Assembly: GCA_012934845.2 (NCBI GenBank)
Contig: WNNJ02001497.1
Location: 156,548 to 220,547 of the forward strand
Direction: 5' to 3'
DNA length: 64,000 nt
From: Pomphorhynchus laevis
Taxonomy: Eukaryota; Acanthocephala; Palaeacanthocephala; Echinorhynchida; Pomphorhynchidae
Shown: in pieces, positions 23,402 through 33,744 of the stretch
How positions within the stretch are numbered: the stretch's first letter is position 1
How the letters are laid out: each line of letters begins with the position of its first letter
Notes under the pieces: model-generated
Told to the model about the DNA's origin: nothing
What the model saw: the letters and a program-made list of their open reading frames with translations, nothing else
The model's database searches: none
Position numbers and translations under genes: made by a program

Positions 23402-26400
23402 ATGTCAAATACTAGGCCAACGAAACGGAAGCGAGGCCGAGAGCGGTATCAAGCTGTGACATCAGATGTTATATCATTGGGGAAACCTCGTAAAGTGTTC
23501 ACAACTGATGAAAAGTCGTGTGCATTACCTATTCTAACCCATGTTAGTTCAAGATTACCGTCGCTAAAGGAACTAAACCAAGATGATTTTACGACTAACA
23601 CCATTGATCCACAAAACATTAGATCAAAGTTAAATCTAATGATTGAATCATGTTTGAGTATAGATCAATTTACCGAAAATCTCTCCCAGCTGACTGTGAA
23701 AATGCTTTGCAAATACAAAACCGATCACAGATTCACCATTGAAGAATATGAACGAATTATTGTACTTATACTTGAATTAGGAATTTTGGTACGTAAGTGC
23801 AACCAAAAATACATAATGTCGATATTGAACTGTACGTGTGCGATGTTACCTATTATGTCTACAAAACTGTTACCAATTACTGTTGTTCCTGACAAACGCT
23901 GTTTAGCTCTAGCGTCAACCGGTATAGTAGATGCCGGTTTAAGACGAATTCATCAGAAAGGTAACCAAGATTTTTGCTGGCCTGTAGAGTTTATCAAATC
24001 CTACATATTCGATAAATTGCTTAGCATACCATTCTGGACGAACTTACTGCACTGCCAAGAAATGTGCAAGCAGCTTGTCACTTATGGCTTGAATGGTCGA
24101 CAGAATTGTCGTTGGAATGAACATGGGAAACAGGAACATAATCAATTGAATTGCAGCACAACCCATACTAGCATAACGTCATCGAACTGTTTTGGGGACT
24201 ATCAATCGTTGGAGTCCTATATAATGCAAAAGCTGTTTCCGCTTGATAAATTCGCAGACGAAGGCGATATGCATTTGCAGGACAATCAACAACACGATAA
24301 TATAACTGTAGAACAATTTAATCTAATTGCTGATTGTACCGTGTTTCATGCGGTTAGGCATATTTTGGTCTTTCGAAAGCTTGAACGATGGTTGTACGAT
24401 CCAAGATATGGTAAATGCGCTGCTGAACTACTGTGTGCGGTCATAGTTAATGGACAGCTAGATCTCGATGATAGTTTTGTTGTGGAATCCGAGAATGTTA
24501 CTATCGCACAATTAATACGGATACCTATTAAAAATCAGCTTGTTCACCAGGTGATGTTACAATCAGTCCAAATATTGATTGATTTAGCTATGGATTGCCA
24601 ACGAAATAAGGTAATAAACATGTATATGAAAGAGTGTGTTATATATATGTTGGATATATACAGCAATTGTTCAAATCAAGATGCAGAGTTCTGTCAGCGT
24701 TGTAGTCTTCCAATTTCTATTATTTTGATATTTTTCGAGTTCAGCCTTAACATAGCTTCAGAGTGTATGGGCAATGTATTTAGACGTGTTTTAACAAGAC
24801 CGTCGAGTAGTGAAAAAACACTGTTTGTCTGTGCGACTATTCTGCGCGATTTATTATTGCTAAATAACGTAAACTTACAAAATCCAGAACAATGTCTTAA
24901 ACTTATTCGAAGAGAAATGTTTAAAAACATTTCGTCGCAAAGTAGTTCACTCAGCTCTGTTTTCAGCTTTGATTATAGTGGTGGTGTGCCAAAAATAATG
25001 CCGGAATCAGGTAGCGATGATGAAACTAGCAAGCGGTCCTTGGAGATTTTGTTATTTTTCAATTTGCTTTCTTTAGCACTGGAAATAATAAGGTCATTTA
25101 AGGATAACATGTCTACTATTGTAGTAGATGGGACGGACTTCCTTCGAAAAATTATTTTAACTTTACGTGCAGATATATACAACTGGCAGGAAAATAACCT
25201 TGATGTAATAGCGCAACTATTAAAATGTGAAGCAGACATACCAGACGAAATTATGTTGAGAAGCTATCAAACCGGCTTTTCGATTTGTTGTTTTATGAAT
25301 GCTCATATCGAGCAGCTGTCAACTGTATTAAAAGAGTTAGTGGCAGAAGCAGACTGTGCGAGCGTGGTCCACGTTTTGATGAATGTAGGTACTAACGAAG
25401 CGATTATCTTGAAGTTGTTAAACTTTAGCAATCTAAAACTCGGTAAGCAGTACATTCTAGAGACCGTTGAGCAAATTCTCCGTCGTTGTTTTAACTGCAT
25501 TGAAGATGACAAGGACAGATTATGCCGACTTGAAATTAGTGACATTAACAGTCTTATTAGCGGTGTATGGACTTGTTGTCAGCTAAACAACGAAGTTGTC
25601 AGTTCAATTTGCTTTTGGCGTTGTTGTTTCATTTTGGTATTTATAATTTGCATAGCTGTCGAAGCCAAATTAGAAACAGATGATTGCTGTGAACATATTT
25701 GCACTCGTATTTGTGAAGAATTTCCAACAGTCAGATCAATGCTAGAGGTTCTGTTATCTAATCAGTATATGAACTTTCCCAATCTAACCGTTATGCGACT
25801 TGCTAACGGCGATATAGACCGATTTAATAGCATAATGCAACGACTACTCCGTCGAGAACAAAAACAATTAAAGGCCGTCGCCAACGATGGCCACGATAAG
25901 AATGATATGATTAGTTTAGACATTTGTAACCAATGGCCGCGGCAATTGAGCGATATACACCTTAGTAAATTGAAGGCTCTTAATCATTCACACCATTTGA
26001 CGGACCGCTTATTAAATTATCGAAGGTTTCTAATTAAACAGCTGTTTCTACATTATTCAAACCAGAAAAAGAAAAATAAAGACATGTTCGAACAAATATT
26101 TACTGAATGGGCACATATAGCAATGCAGTTTTTTCAAGTTGAAGATCAACTGCCTATCGATTGTCTTTGCTTGTACATTCTTAAATACGATACTGCCCAG
26201 TTGTCATTTTCTAAAGTTCAAATCGCTGATCAGATATGTAGCATTAACGCTATTATTGATCGTATGGAAGCTGCGATTATCCGTAAGCTTATCAAGTGTC
26301 CCATATCAAGTTGGTCTATTATTCAATGTTTTATGACTGTTTTGGGACATGATGGTATAGACGGATCGAAAATATTCAATCATTCACAAAGATATACGAT

Positions 26401-28372
26401 TTGGAAGCGTTTGAAGATATTTGATTTTAAAAGCCGAAGAAACAACAACGAGAACACAACAACGTCATCTGAAGGAATCTCTAGATTGATTAATTTTGCA
26501 AAGTTGTCAGTTGATGAACTGCTCAAACGCAAAGTAGACGAAAATGAGCTACACGATTGTATTTTAATAACTTTAAAAGCTCTTTTTCGGGAATCTGACA
26601 TTGTCCATGGTATCAAGTTACTTGAGTTTGTCATAGACATATGCAGCGAATTATTATCTGACAGCCATAATTTCGATTACGGGACACTTGCTTTAATAAG
26701 TGATCAGATTCGAAAACGACCGAAATTCTGGACGTTTATGCTTCAAAGAAAGGACTACAATTTACGTGATAGATTGATTAAACTATTGGAAAAGGATGCT
26801 GTATTATTTGAAACAATTATTGTTGAGTTCCCAATTTTGGATCGTTGTGATGCTGTTGACGTATCAGACAATAGTGAAACCTATTGTTCGACATTTACAC
26901 GGAATCGGAAAATACAACAACTCATAAAACATTTGACATCCGCCGTCCAGAATGCAGGATCTGCTTCTTTGAATCATTTCGAACAATTGTTGACAACGCC
27001 TGATGAGGTGGACTCGATTGAATGTTTAAATGCCAACAAAAACATGGACGATATAAAATCCAACAATACTCCTAATCAATTAAAAATTAGTGAATGTTCT
27101 GTAATGAAAGATCAACATTTACCGGTAATTGTGAATGAAATAGGTGACGTAGACATCCGGCGTCAGTTTTTCTTTCAAGGAGACGTTGATTTCAGATCAT
27201 GGTCTCCTAATGGGGCTTCAGCGGCAAAGTCTTCAGAGAAATCAATCGTGCCAACTGCTTTCGTTGATCATACTCGTGAACTTACTTTATTTAAGCAAAT
27301 AGAAGAAGTGTTACATTCCCACATATCTCAAGAAGGTTCTGAATGGAAATGTTGTCACATAAAGCTATTTAATATAAAAAAATTATCTACTGATTACTGG
27401 GAACAGACCATCACTATGATAAGAGATATTATTCTTCAGCACAATGATCGTAAAATGCAACTACTTTTGGCTCAAAGATTGACTGATTTGAGTTTTAAAC
27501 ACCTTATGCTTGCAAGTAATTGTAACGAAACTGAAATCAATGCTGACTTGAAAGACTTAAGCACCACACATCTACAGGAAAATGTGCTATCGCCTGTATT
27601 TAGGACACAGGTGACTTTGACTCTGATCCAACTTACAAAAGCCATTAACACCCTGTCTTACTGTAAGAATGCTAAACATATGCAATCATATGTAAGAACT
27701 ATGTGTGACATACTTCAAAATCAAGCACAAATGGATAAAAGAATAGGTGAGCTAATTTGGCTTATATTTTCAGTTGTGATGAAAGATTCTACCCATAGAC
27801 GTTCACTAAAGGATCTTCGAAGCGTTAACAATCTTCGCAATCTTTTGAAGTCCATGAACATTTCGGTTTCCGATGATTGCAAGCAGTCAACAGTTAATGT
27901 CATTCCTAACCAACTGGATGAGTGTAACTTCATGCACAATTCACCTACTGTAATTACTAGGAATGATCCATTTCCCATAGCTGTGAGAACCAGCAAATTA
28001 GCTAACAATTATAGACGATCTCGTCGGTATGACGATTATCTGTGTCTGTGTAGACAATTGCAAAATCTCGATGCGAGCAATGGATGCCTATTTGATGCTA
28101 ACTACTCAATCAGTGAAAGGTTAAATATTCCAAAATCGACAAGCCTAATTAATCATTGTCTCGACAACATTCTACCCAATCTTCTTCAAGATTTTCTAGT
28201 TGCCAAAATATCGGGTAATCAAAAAGACGACAACGCTACACCAGAAATACATATTGGTCTAAAACTCTTAAATTCTTTATTTCATTCATCTGTTGCAAAT
28301 AAACTTGATATATCAGATAAACTCAATGATGTTATTTTACCTATAATGAACTACTATCCCGGATTGTCGTAA
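23402..28372 (+). CDS. INTS1: Integrator complex subunit 1 (INTS1), single uninterrupted frame
   Basis: A 1656-residue nuclear protein. INTS1 scaffolds the Integrator complex, which cleaves snRNA 3' ends and attenuates paused RNA polymerase II transcription. The identity rests on recalled INTS1 patterns. They are an N-terminal basic stretch with VISLGKP, and the segment RCLALASTG ... FCWPVEFIKSYI ... FWTNLLHC (about 163-225), matching the WPE-FVKVYI / VWVDSPHC block of animal INTS1. They continue with EEFPTVRSMLEVLLSNQYMNFP-like sequence (about 772-793), LKALNHSHHL (about 860) and LPIDCLCLYIL (about 916). The rest is helical repeat. It is shorter than the roughly 2190-residue human protein. 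There is no in-frame intron across 5 kb, whereas the neighbouring host gene is split by kilobase introns. The ATG at 23402 is the first in frame. Recent similarity to 28760-28986 shows part of it was copied downstream. Confidence 0.78.
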   Translation: MSNTRPTKRKRGRERYQAVTSDVISLGKPRKVFTTDEKSCALPILTHVSSRLPSLKELNQDDFTTNTIDPQNIRSKLNLMIESCLSIDQFTENLSQLTVKMLCKYKTDHRFTIEEYERIIVLILELGILVRKCNQKYIMSILNCTCAMLPIMSTKLLPITVVPDKRCLALASTGIVDAGLRRIHQKGNQDFCWPVEFIKSYIFDKLLSIPFWTNLLHCQEMCKQLVTYGLNGRQNCRWNEHGKQEHNQLNCSTTHTSITSSNCFGDYQSLESYIMQKLFPLDKFADEGDMHLQDNQQHDNITVEQFNLIADCTVFHAVRHILVFRKLERWLYDPRYGKCAAELLCAVIVNGQLDLDDSFVVESENVTIAQLIRIPIKNQLVHQVMLQSVQILIDLAMDCQRNKVINMYMKECVIYMLDIYSNCSNQDAEFCQRCSLPISIILIFFEFSLNIASECMGNVFRRVLTRPSSSEKTLFVCATILRDLLLLNNVNLQNPEQCLKLIRREMFKNISSQSSSLSSVFSFDYSGGVPKIMPESGSDDETSKRSLEILLFFNLLSLALEIIRSFKDNMSTIVVDGTDFLRKIILTLRADIYNWQENNLDVIAQLLKCEADIPDEIMLRSYQTGFSICCFMNAHIEQLSTVLKELVAEADCASVVHVLMNVGTNEAIILKLLNFSNLKLGKQYILETVEQILRRCFNCIEDDKDRLCRLEISDINSLISGVWTCCQLNNEVVSSICFWRCCFILVFIICIAVEAKLETDDCCEHICTRICEEFPTVRSMLEVLLSNQYMNFPNLTVMRLANGDIDRFNSIMQRLLRREQKQLKAVANDGHDKNDMISLDICNQWPRQLSDIHLSKLKALNHSHHLTDRLLNYRRFLIKQLFLHYSNQKKKNKDMFEQIFTEWAHIAMQFFQVEDQLPIDCLCLYILKYDTAQLSFSKVQIADQICSINAIIDRMEAAIIRKLIKCPISSWSIIQCFMTVLGHDGIDGSKIFNHSQRYTIWKRLKIFDFKSRRNNNENTTTSSEGISRLINFAKLSVDELLKRKVDENELHDCILITLKALFRESDIVHGIKLLEFVIDICSELLSDSHNFDYGTLALISDQIRKRPKFWTFMLQRKDYNLRDRLIKLLEKDAVLFETIIVEFPILDRCDAVDVSDNSETYCSTFTRNRKIQQLIKHLTSAVQNAGSASLNHFEQLLTTPDEVDSIECLNANKNMDDIKSNNTPNQLKISECSVMKDQHLPVIVNEIGDVDIRRQFFFQGDVDFRSWSPNGASAAKSSEKSIVPTAFVDHTRELTLFKQIEEVLHSHISQEGSEWKCCHIKLFNIKKLSTDYWEQTITMIRDIILQHNDRKMQLLLAQRLTDLSFKHLMLASNCNETEINADLKDLSTTHLQENVLSPVFRTQVTLTLIQLTKAINTLSYCKNAKHMQSYVRTMCDILQNQAQMDKRIGELIWLIFSVVMKDSTHRRSLKDLRSVNNLRNLLKSMNISVSDDCKQSTVNVIPNQLDECNFMHNSPTVITRNDPFPIAVRTSKLANNYRRSRRYDDYLCLCRQLQNLDASNGCLFDANYSISERLNIPKSTSLINHCLDNILPNLLQDFLVAKISGNQKDDNATPEIHIGLKLLNSLFHSSVANKLDISDKLNDVILPIMNYYPGLS

Positions 28373-28759
28373 CTAACTTTTCTTTAAGCACCTTGTCTGT
28401 ATATATATTGTATTGTTATCAGGAATCTACATTTTTTATTTTACTTTCTAATTTAGATTTTATTAACAATATGCATTAACTTAGAAATATGTATATTTGA
28501 AAACTAATGTGTTATTATATTTCGTGAAATATTTACACTAACTTACCTTATGTAGAGCATTACTAGAGATTCCAATGCATATAAATAGTCTCCTTAAGAG
28601 AACAACGATCGTTTTGCTATTTAGTTTTGGCACAATTGCAGCGGAGCTTAGTGTATTTACTCAAATACGCATCTACTTACTCATTTCTAGTTTTGAAATA
28701 TAAACTTACAATATATATGTTCTTATAATATAAATTTACAATATATACATTACATACCT
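28373..28759. other. 3' flank of the INTS1-like gene
   Basis: AT-rich with no gene. It contains repeated ACAATATATA-type phrases near 28708-28750 just before the duplicated gene fragment. Confidence 0.45.
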
Positions 28760-28984
28760 AAAATCATTTTAACTTTACGTGCAAATATATACAACTGGCA
28801 GGAAAATAACCTTGATGTAATAGCGCAACTATTAAAATGTGAAGCAGACATACCAGACGAAATTATGTTGAGAAGCTATCAAACCGGCTTTTCGATTTGT
28901 TGTTTTATGAATGCTCATATCGAGCAGCTGTCAACTGTATTAAAAGAGGTAGTGGCAGAAGCAGACTGTGCGAGCGTAGTCCAC

Positions 28985-28986
<2 letters not shown>
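28760..28986 (+). pseudogene. Duplicated internal fragment of the INTS1-like gene
   Basis: These 227 bases match 25148-25374 of the upstream gene with about four substitutions and no indels that I can see. The copy encodes SYQTGFSICCFMN, EQLSTVLKE and DCASVVHV, then runs straight into an (AT)n tract. It has no start or splice context of its own and is a recent segmental copy, not a gene. The boundaries (AAAATCATTTT and CCACGT) show no poly(A) tail or obvious target duplication. Confidence 0.9.

Positions 28987-29059
<73 letters not shown>
28987..29059. repeat. (AT)n microsatellite
   Basis: An uninterrupted TA dinucleotide tract of about 73 bases joins the duplicated INTS1 fragment to the 380-bp repeat array. 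The apparent short proteins across it are artefacts. Confidence 0.95.
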
Positions 29060-29063
<4 letters not shown>

Positions 29064-29350
29064 ATGGTGACTGAAAGTCGTGAATCGAAGTCCAGTCTAT
29101 CAAGCAACACCATTTAGTATAAATGCCGTATTTCGTAAGAAATCCTGGACCGTTGTCTACTCAGCACATCCGTGCACTACTATTATACCTGCCGTATCCA
29201 TTTAGGATCCAACGAGTGCAGCGACAATTCAGCAACAACCTCTGCCTAGTGTTTAAGGATGGTCCGCACAGCAATTCGATCTGGTTAAGAGCGTAAGCCT
29301 CAGACAATTAAGCAAAGTGTCGGAAACGCCTTTATTCACAATGTCACACA

Positions 29351-29438
29351 GGCAACCGAAACGACCAGTGTGTACCTCATTCTACTGATGAGTGTTGCCG
29401 GGTACTCATTATTTCGATGCTGAAGTGGTCGTCTAGAA
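29351..29438 (+). ncRNA. Permuted hammerhead core, repeat unit 1
   Basis: In order along the strand: GGCAAC-C-GAAA (29351-29361), ACGACCA (29361-29367), TTCTA-CTGATGA-G (29380-29392), GTTGCC (29394-29399), TGGTCGT-C (29426-29433), TAGAA (29434-29438). Stem II is GTTGCC with GGCAAC plus the conserved G-C closing pair. Stem III is ACGACCA with TGGTCGT (7 bp). Stem I is TAGAA with TTCTA. Every core base is canonical, with predicted cleavage after C29433. Within one unit the three stems cross, so the ribozyme must use strands from two units or two molecules. Activity is not shown. Confidence 0.6.
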
Positions 29439-29730
29439 GTGACATGGTGACTGAAAGTCGTGAATCGAAGTCCAGTCTATCAAGCAACACCATTTAGTAT
29501 AAATGCCGTATTTCGTAAGAAATCCTGGACCGTTGTCTACTCAGCACATCCGTGCACTACTATTATACCTGCCGTATCCATTTAGGATCCAACGAGTGCA
29601 GCGACAATTCAGCAACAACCTCTGCCCAGTGTTTAAGGATGGTCCGCACAGCAATTCGATCTGGTTAAGAGCGTAAGCCTCAGACAATTAAGCAAAGTGT
29701 CGGAAACGCCTTTATTCACAATGTCACACA

Positions 29731-29818
29731 GGCAACCGAAACGACCAGTGTGTACCTCATTCTACTGATGAGTGTTGCCGGGTACTCATTATTTCGATGC
29801 TGAAGTGGTCGTCTAGAA
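29731..29818 (+). ncRNA. Permuted hammerhead core, repeat unit 2
   Basis: The same segments lie 380 bp downstream, all identical: GAAA at 29738-29741, CTGATGA at 29765-29771, cleavage C at 29813. CTGATGA with the stem I and II strands of unit 1, plus GAAA, stem III and GTC of unit 2, gives a nested type-I hammerhead. Its stem II loop is about 330 nt and its stem III loop about 58 nt. Confidence 0.6.
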
Positions 29819-29947
29819 GTGACATGGTGACTGAAAGTCGTGAATCGAAGTCCAGTCTATCAAGCAACACCATTTAGTATAAATGCCGTATTTCGTAAGA
29901 AATCCTGGACCGTTGTCTACTCAGCAAATCCGTGCACTACTATTATA

Positions 29948-31449
29948 TATATGTATATATATACTTTCATTATAACTTTCATTCTACTTTCATTATACCA
30001 TATTAATCCTCAACTAATTAACTCAAATGTTAAATCATGTTGTTCGATAGTTATTTAATTTTAATTTTAAATTAGATATTTAATATTTTTAGTATAATAG
30101 CTAATATAATATAATTACCGTATTAACTTAATTATAAATTAAAATATATGAATTACTATAAATACTTTCAATTTACTTTTAATTATAATAAGTAATTATA
30201 ATTGTAATTTCAAATATTAATTACTAATTAGTTTGTATTAATTTCTTCCATACTATATATGAAATAAAAGTAGCTTATAATACAATTATTTTATATTAGC
30301 GGGCTTATAATACACTATTTTATTACATTAAGATAAGGAAAGAGTATTTGCAAGTATGATTTTTATTAGATACTTAATTTTAATTTTTAAAACCTGAAAA
30401 ACAAAAGCTTTTCTTCATCTTTATGTTAGGGCTGAGATATATTGACCATCCAAATTTTTACCAAAGCCCGTAACTTTTGTTATTTGCAGTTAATTGTTTT
30501 CTATAAATAATCAACTAATTCATCTTGGAGCAACATAGGTTTTCATGTTGAAACATTTGGTATTTTTTTGTGTTTAGAAGGGCAAATGTGTATTTTTGCG
30601 CAGTTGCAAATCCATCAAAATATTTTTTTTTATTTTATACAAGTTTATAAATTTTATAGAACTTGTGCGTTCTATAAAATATAGAAGCATATTTACATTA
30701 AACTTAAATAAATTGCCATTAGTAAATTACAAAGATTCAATTTTAAGTTTTAAATTTTACACAAACATTCAATTGTAAATTTTTAATTTTATCCCTACAT
30801 AAGTTACGTAATTAACCCATAGATTCAATAAAATGAACTCAAGACATTTTTCCACATTTGGCTTGAATAAATTATACGAAAATTCTATTGATCTAATATT
30901 TAACACGGAAGAATTTAGCTTCGTGTTCAACGAAACAAACTGTTGTTAACAAAAATCAAACTGTTGTTAATCTTATTGTTAGCAAATTTGAATGCTGATC
31001 CTATTATTGAAAAATTGCAAAGCAGACAGATTATTATGTCAATAGTATACAACAAAATTGGTATTAAAGTGCAACCAAAGGCAATGGTAATCATCACAAT
31101 ATGTTCTTAAATTGTTCTGTGATTCGTGAAACGACTTGCAGAAAACACTTAGCTTGTGATAACAATAAATCACAGTTTATAAACTACAATTATATATTTG
31201 AATTTTATTATGTAAATTAAGTAATCACATGTTTATTTTGGTATTTAATTATGTTCTCTAAATCATCTAAATTTTATTCTCTTTAAATTAATTTGATAAC
31301 GAAAATTTCGGTTGACGAATCACTACATATTATTTTTTATTTAACATTTAAAATATTATATGCATCATCGATATTAATATATTCATGTCTGATAAAGTAT
31401 TCCCATCTTTGATTTAAAAGAGATATTTTAACGTTGCAATAATATATAT
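29948..31449. other. AT-rich intergenic DNA
   Basis: About 1.5 kb without a supportable gene, RNA or repeat. The small frames at 29840-30058 and 30596-30778 have no coding character. Confidence 0.5.
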
Positions 31450-31504
31450 AAGTGATATGGTGACTGAAAGTCGTGAATCAAAGTCCAGTCTATCAAGCAA
31501 CACC
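31450..31504 (+). repeat. Solo 55-bp fragment of the 380-bp repeat
   Basis: AAGTGAYATGGTGACTGAAA through CAAGCAACACC matches 29437-29491 with two or three substitutions. It begins only three bases downstream of the predicted ribozyme cleavage site and, like the array, follows a TATATA tract. Confidence 0.85.
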
Positions 31505-32384
31505 GTTTTCTATATAAAATGTATTATATAAATATATATTTTAAATATAAATAATATATAACGATTAATTCTGCTCTCGACTGGTATCCGCTGTGAACTC
31601 ATGGCACTATTTGGTTTGCAATAACTACCAGTCTATTAAATTAGTTTTCATTGAATGTTTCGCTCCACCTGAGCTTCGCCAATGAGCTTCGTATACAACC
31701 ATTAGATAAAATAATTTCCATTGCTAATTTCACGTCCGATACCTCATGAATAAATGTGCTCGAAATTAATACCCGGAAGTTTATTCATGCTTAACTGCTC
31801 ATTTTAATTAGATGTGCTGTCGAGCTCATTAGAAGTGAAACGTTCAATAAACGCTAATTTTATTGACTTATTGCCGATAGTTTTTGCAAACCAAATATAT
31901 ATAGGTTTTCTTTAATTTAAAAGATTTTTTAAAGCATCCTAAATCTAAGGCGTTATGTGCCCGAGAAACCCTCTACGGGAAGAGTCCCATTCCATATGGA
32001 TGCGTCGCATTAAAACATGGATCACTCGTCTAACTATGTTTGTACATTTTATTTGAAAATTGCTTTTAAACTAGTTTTTAATTGCAATAAAATATTATTT
32101 CTATATTTAATTTGGTCAAAAACTAAAGAAAATTATTTGTCGCCAAACTTTCGCTGCTTTACGGCCATTTCAGTGATTCTATAAATTTAAAATTTCACAA
32201 ATATGGACTTAAAATATGCAAATTAAATACGAAGATGAGATGAACACATTGTTGACATCTAATAAGTGTCTTATTTATTGTTCATATTTAGCTTAGAGAC
32301 TACTTATGATTTTTATAAGTTTCCTCCACATATCATGGTTAGCTTAATGCAAACTGAATTTGGAAAACTTATTTATTAGATAAA
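31505..32384. other. Unassigned DNA
   Basis: Two less AT-rich patches (31565-31700 and 31950-32030) stand out but carry no frame or motif I recognise; they may be remnants of older elements. Confidence 0.4.
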
Positions 32385-33650
32385 ATTAGAGAGAAAATGA
32401 AAATAACAACCAATTATAAAAGGAAAGATCAAATTAATAAAGATATGCATAACTTACTAAATTAAAGCATTACTATATAATAACAACTAGTGATAAAGCT
32501 AGTAATAACTTTGTCTTCATATGCAAAAAGCTTTATTATGATATACCAATGAAAGAGGTTAATTCTAATGATTTAAATGTAAATCCAACATGTGAACGCA
32601 GTGAGTTGAGTTTTGAAACAATTATTACAAGTCACTGTTCTATAATGTATAAAGAGGGGATAAAGGTTGAATCAGATAATAAAACTATACCTATATTATA
32701 TTGGAATCAATAATTACATAAAAATCCAATTAAACCTAGGTTCATACGTAGTGCGTTTAAATGTACATTAAAATAACTTTCTGTCTATATGAATAAAATA
32801 CTTAAAGTAATCAAAGCACATTTTAAAAAATATTGCAAGGTAATCGAAATTAATACTGGTATAAAACACTATTTCAGTATTAATTCTACAAAAGAATTTT
32901 TAGAACAGACAAGGAATAAATTTTCAAAATATAAATACATACGATTTTAGTACGCTTTATACAAATCTAGATTTAGTAGATATTAAAGAAGCGTTAGTAA
33001 AATTAATTAATCTTATATTCGGAAAAATATATACATATATGTTTTAATAATTATAACGCCTATCTAACAAAAATTAAACCATCAAATAAATATAAATATA
33101 TGGATAAAATTGAATTAATAGAATCCTTAAATATTTTGATAAATCAAAATTATTTAAAAGTAGGACATCTATATTTAGACAAGTAAAAGGTGTTCCAATG
33201 GGTGGTAATAGTAGCCCAATTATAGCTGACTTGTTTTTAAGCTTTATAGAATATGAATTTGTTCATAACTGTGTAAAAACTAAATCTAAACAATATAAAT
33301 ATATGAAATATATGTTTCGATACATTGATGATATATGTGTATTTAATTCTAATAATTTTTATTCAATTAGTGAGCACATTTATCCAGAAAGCCTTCTTCT
33401 TAACAAAACCAATATTAATGATAAAGACGGTGTATATCTAGATATGAACATTAAATTAACATTAACTAAAACTACTATTAATTTATATCGTAAAGATGAC
33501 ATATTTAAATTTACAAGAAACATATTTTTGCATGAGCATTCATGCATACAATGTAATATAAAAAAAAACGTTTTTTTTTGTAGATTTGAATATCGTCATA
33601 CAAATATCGTCATCTTTAAGATATAAATTAAAAGTAGTTTTAATTGATAT
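32385..33650 (+). mobile_element. Penelope-like retroelement copy A (broken)
   Basis: RT coding sequence of the PLE type. The N-terminal DKASNNFVFICKKLYYD-like block is near 32490. The finger and palm region follows, with PMGGNSSPIIADLFLS (about 33196-33240) and FRYIDDICVF (about 33318-33345). It is broken, with several interruptions. Copy B lies immediately downstream in the same direction and is very similar throughout, so both are fairly young. The MGGNSSPIIADL and RYIDDI signatures differ from classical Penelope and fit a divergent PLE branch; no GIY-YIG endonuclease was found. Confidence 0.75.
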
Positions 33651-33744
33651 AAATTTAATATTCATATTTACCTTCTTTATCAGCTAATTAATAATGGAAG
33701 CTCGAATATATCTAAGATAAACATTTGGAAAGATTATATTTGAT

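Larger units (their letters stand above)
29061..29947 (+). repeat. 380-bp tandem repeat, 2.33 copies, retrozyme-like
   Basis: Units start at 29061, 29441 and 29821, exactly 380 bp apart. Copies one and two differ at only about one internal site, so the array is young. The third copy stops at about 29947 in a TATATAT tract. There is no open reading frame of note. Each full unit contains all conserved segments of a hammerhead ribozyme in permuted order (see 29351-29438 and 29731-29818). Tandem units of this size with a ribozyme per unit resemble metazoan retrozymes, non-coding elements copied through circular RNA. A stray 55-base piece lies at 31450-31504. Confidence 0.85.

Noticed and set aside
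24611-24663. GT..AG pair inside the INTS1-like frame as a small intron
   Set aside because: The interval is 53 bp, not a multiple of three, and removing it would break a frame that is open and protein-like throughout.
28865-29103. Small proteins with long Tyr-Ile or Ile-Tyr runs on both strands
   Set aside because: They are translations of the (AT)n tract joined to a duplicated gene fragment.
29351-29438. Folding the 380-bp repeat's ribozyme within a single unit as an ordinary type I, II or III hammerhead
   Set aside because: The segment order makes all three stems cross, so no nested fold exists inside one unit; only a two-unit or two-molecule form is geometrically normal.
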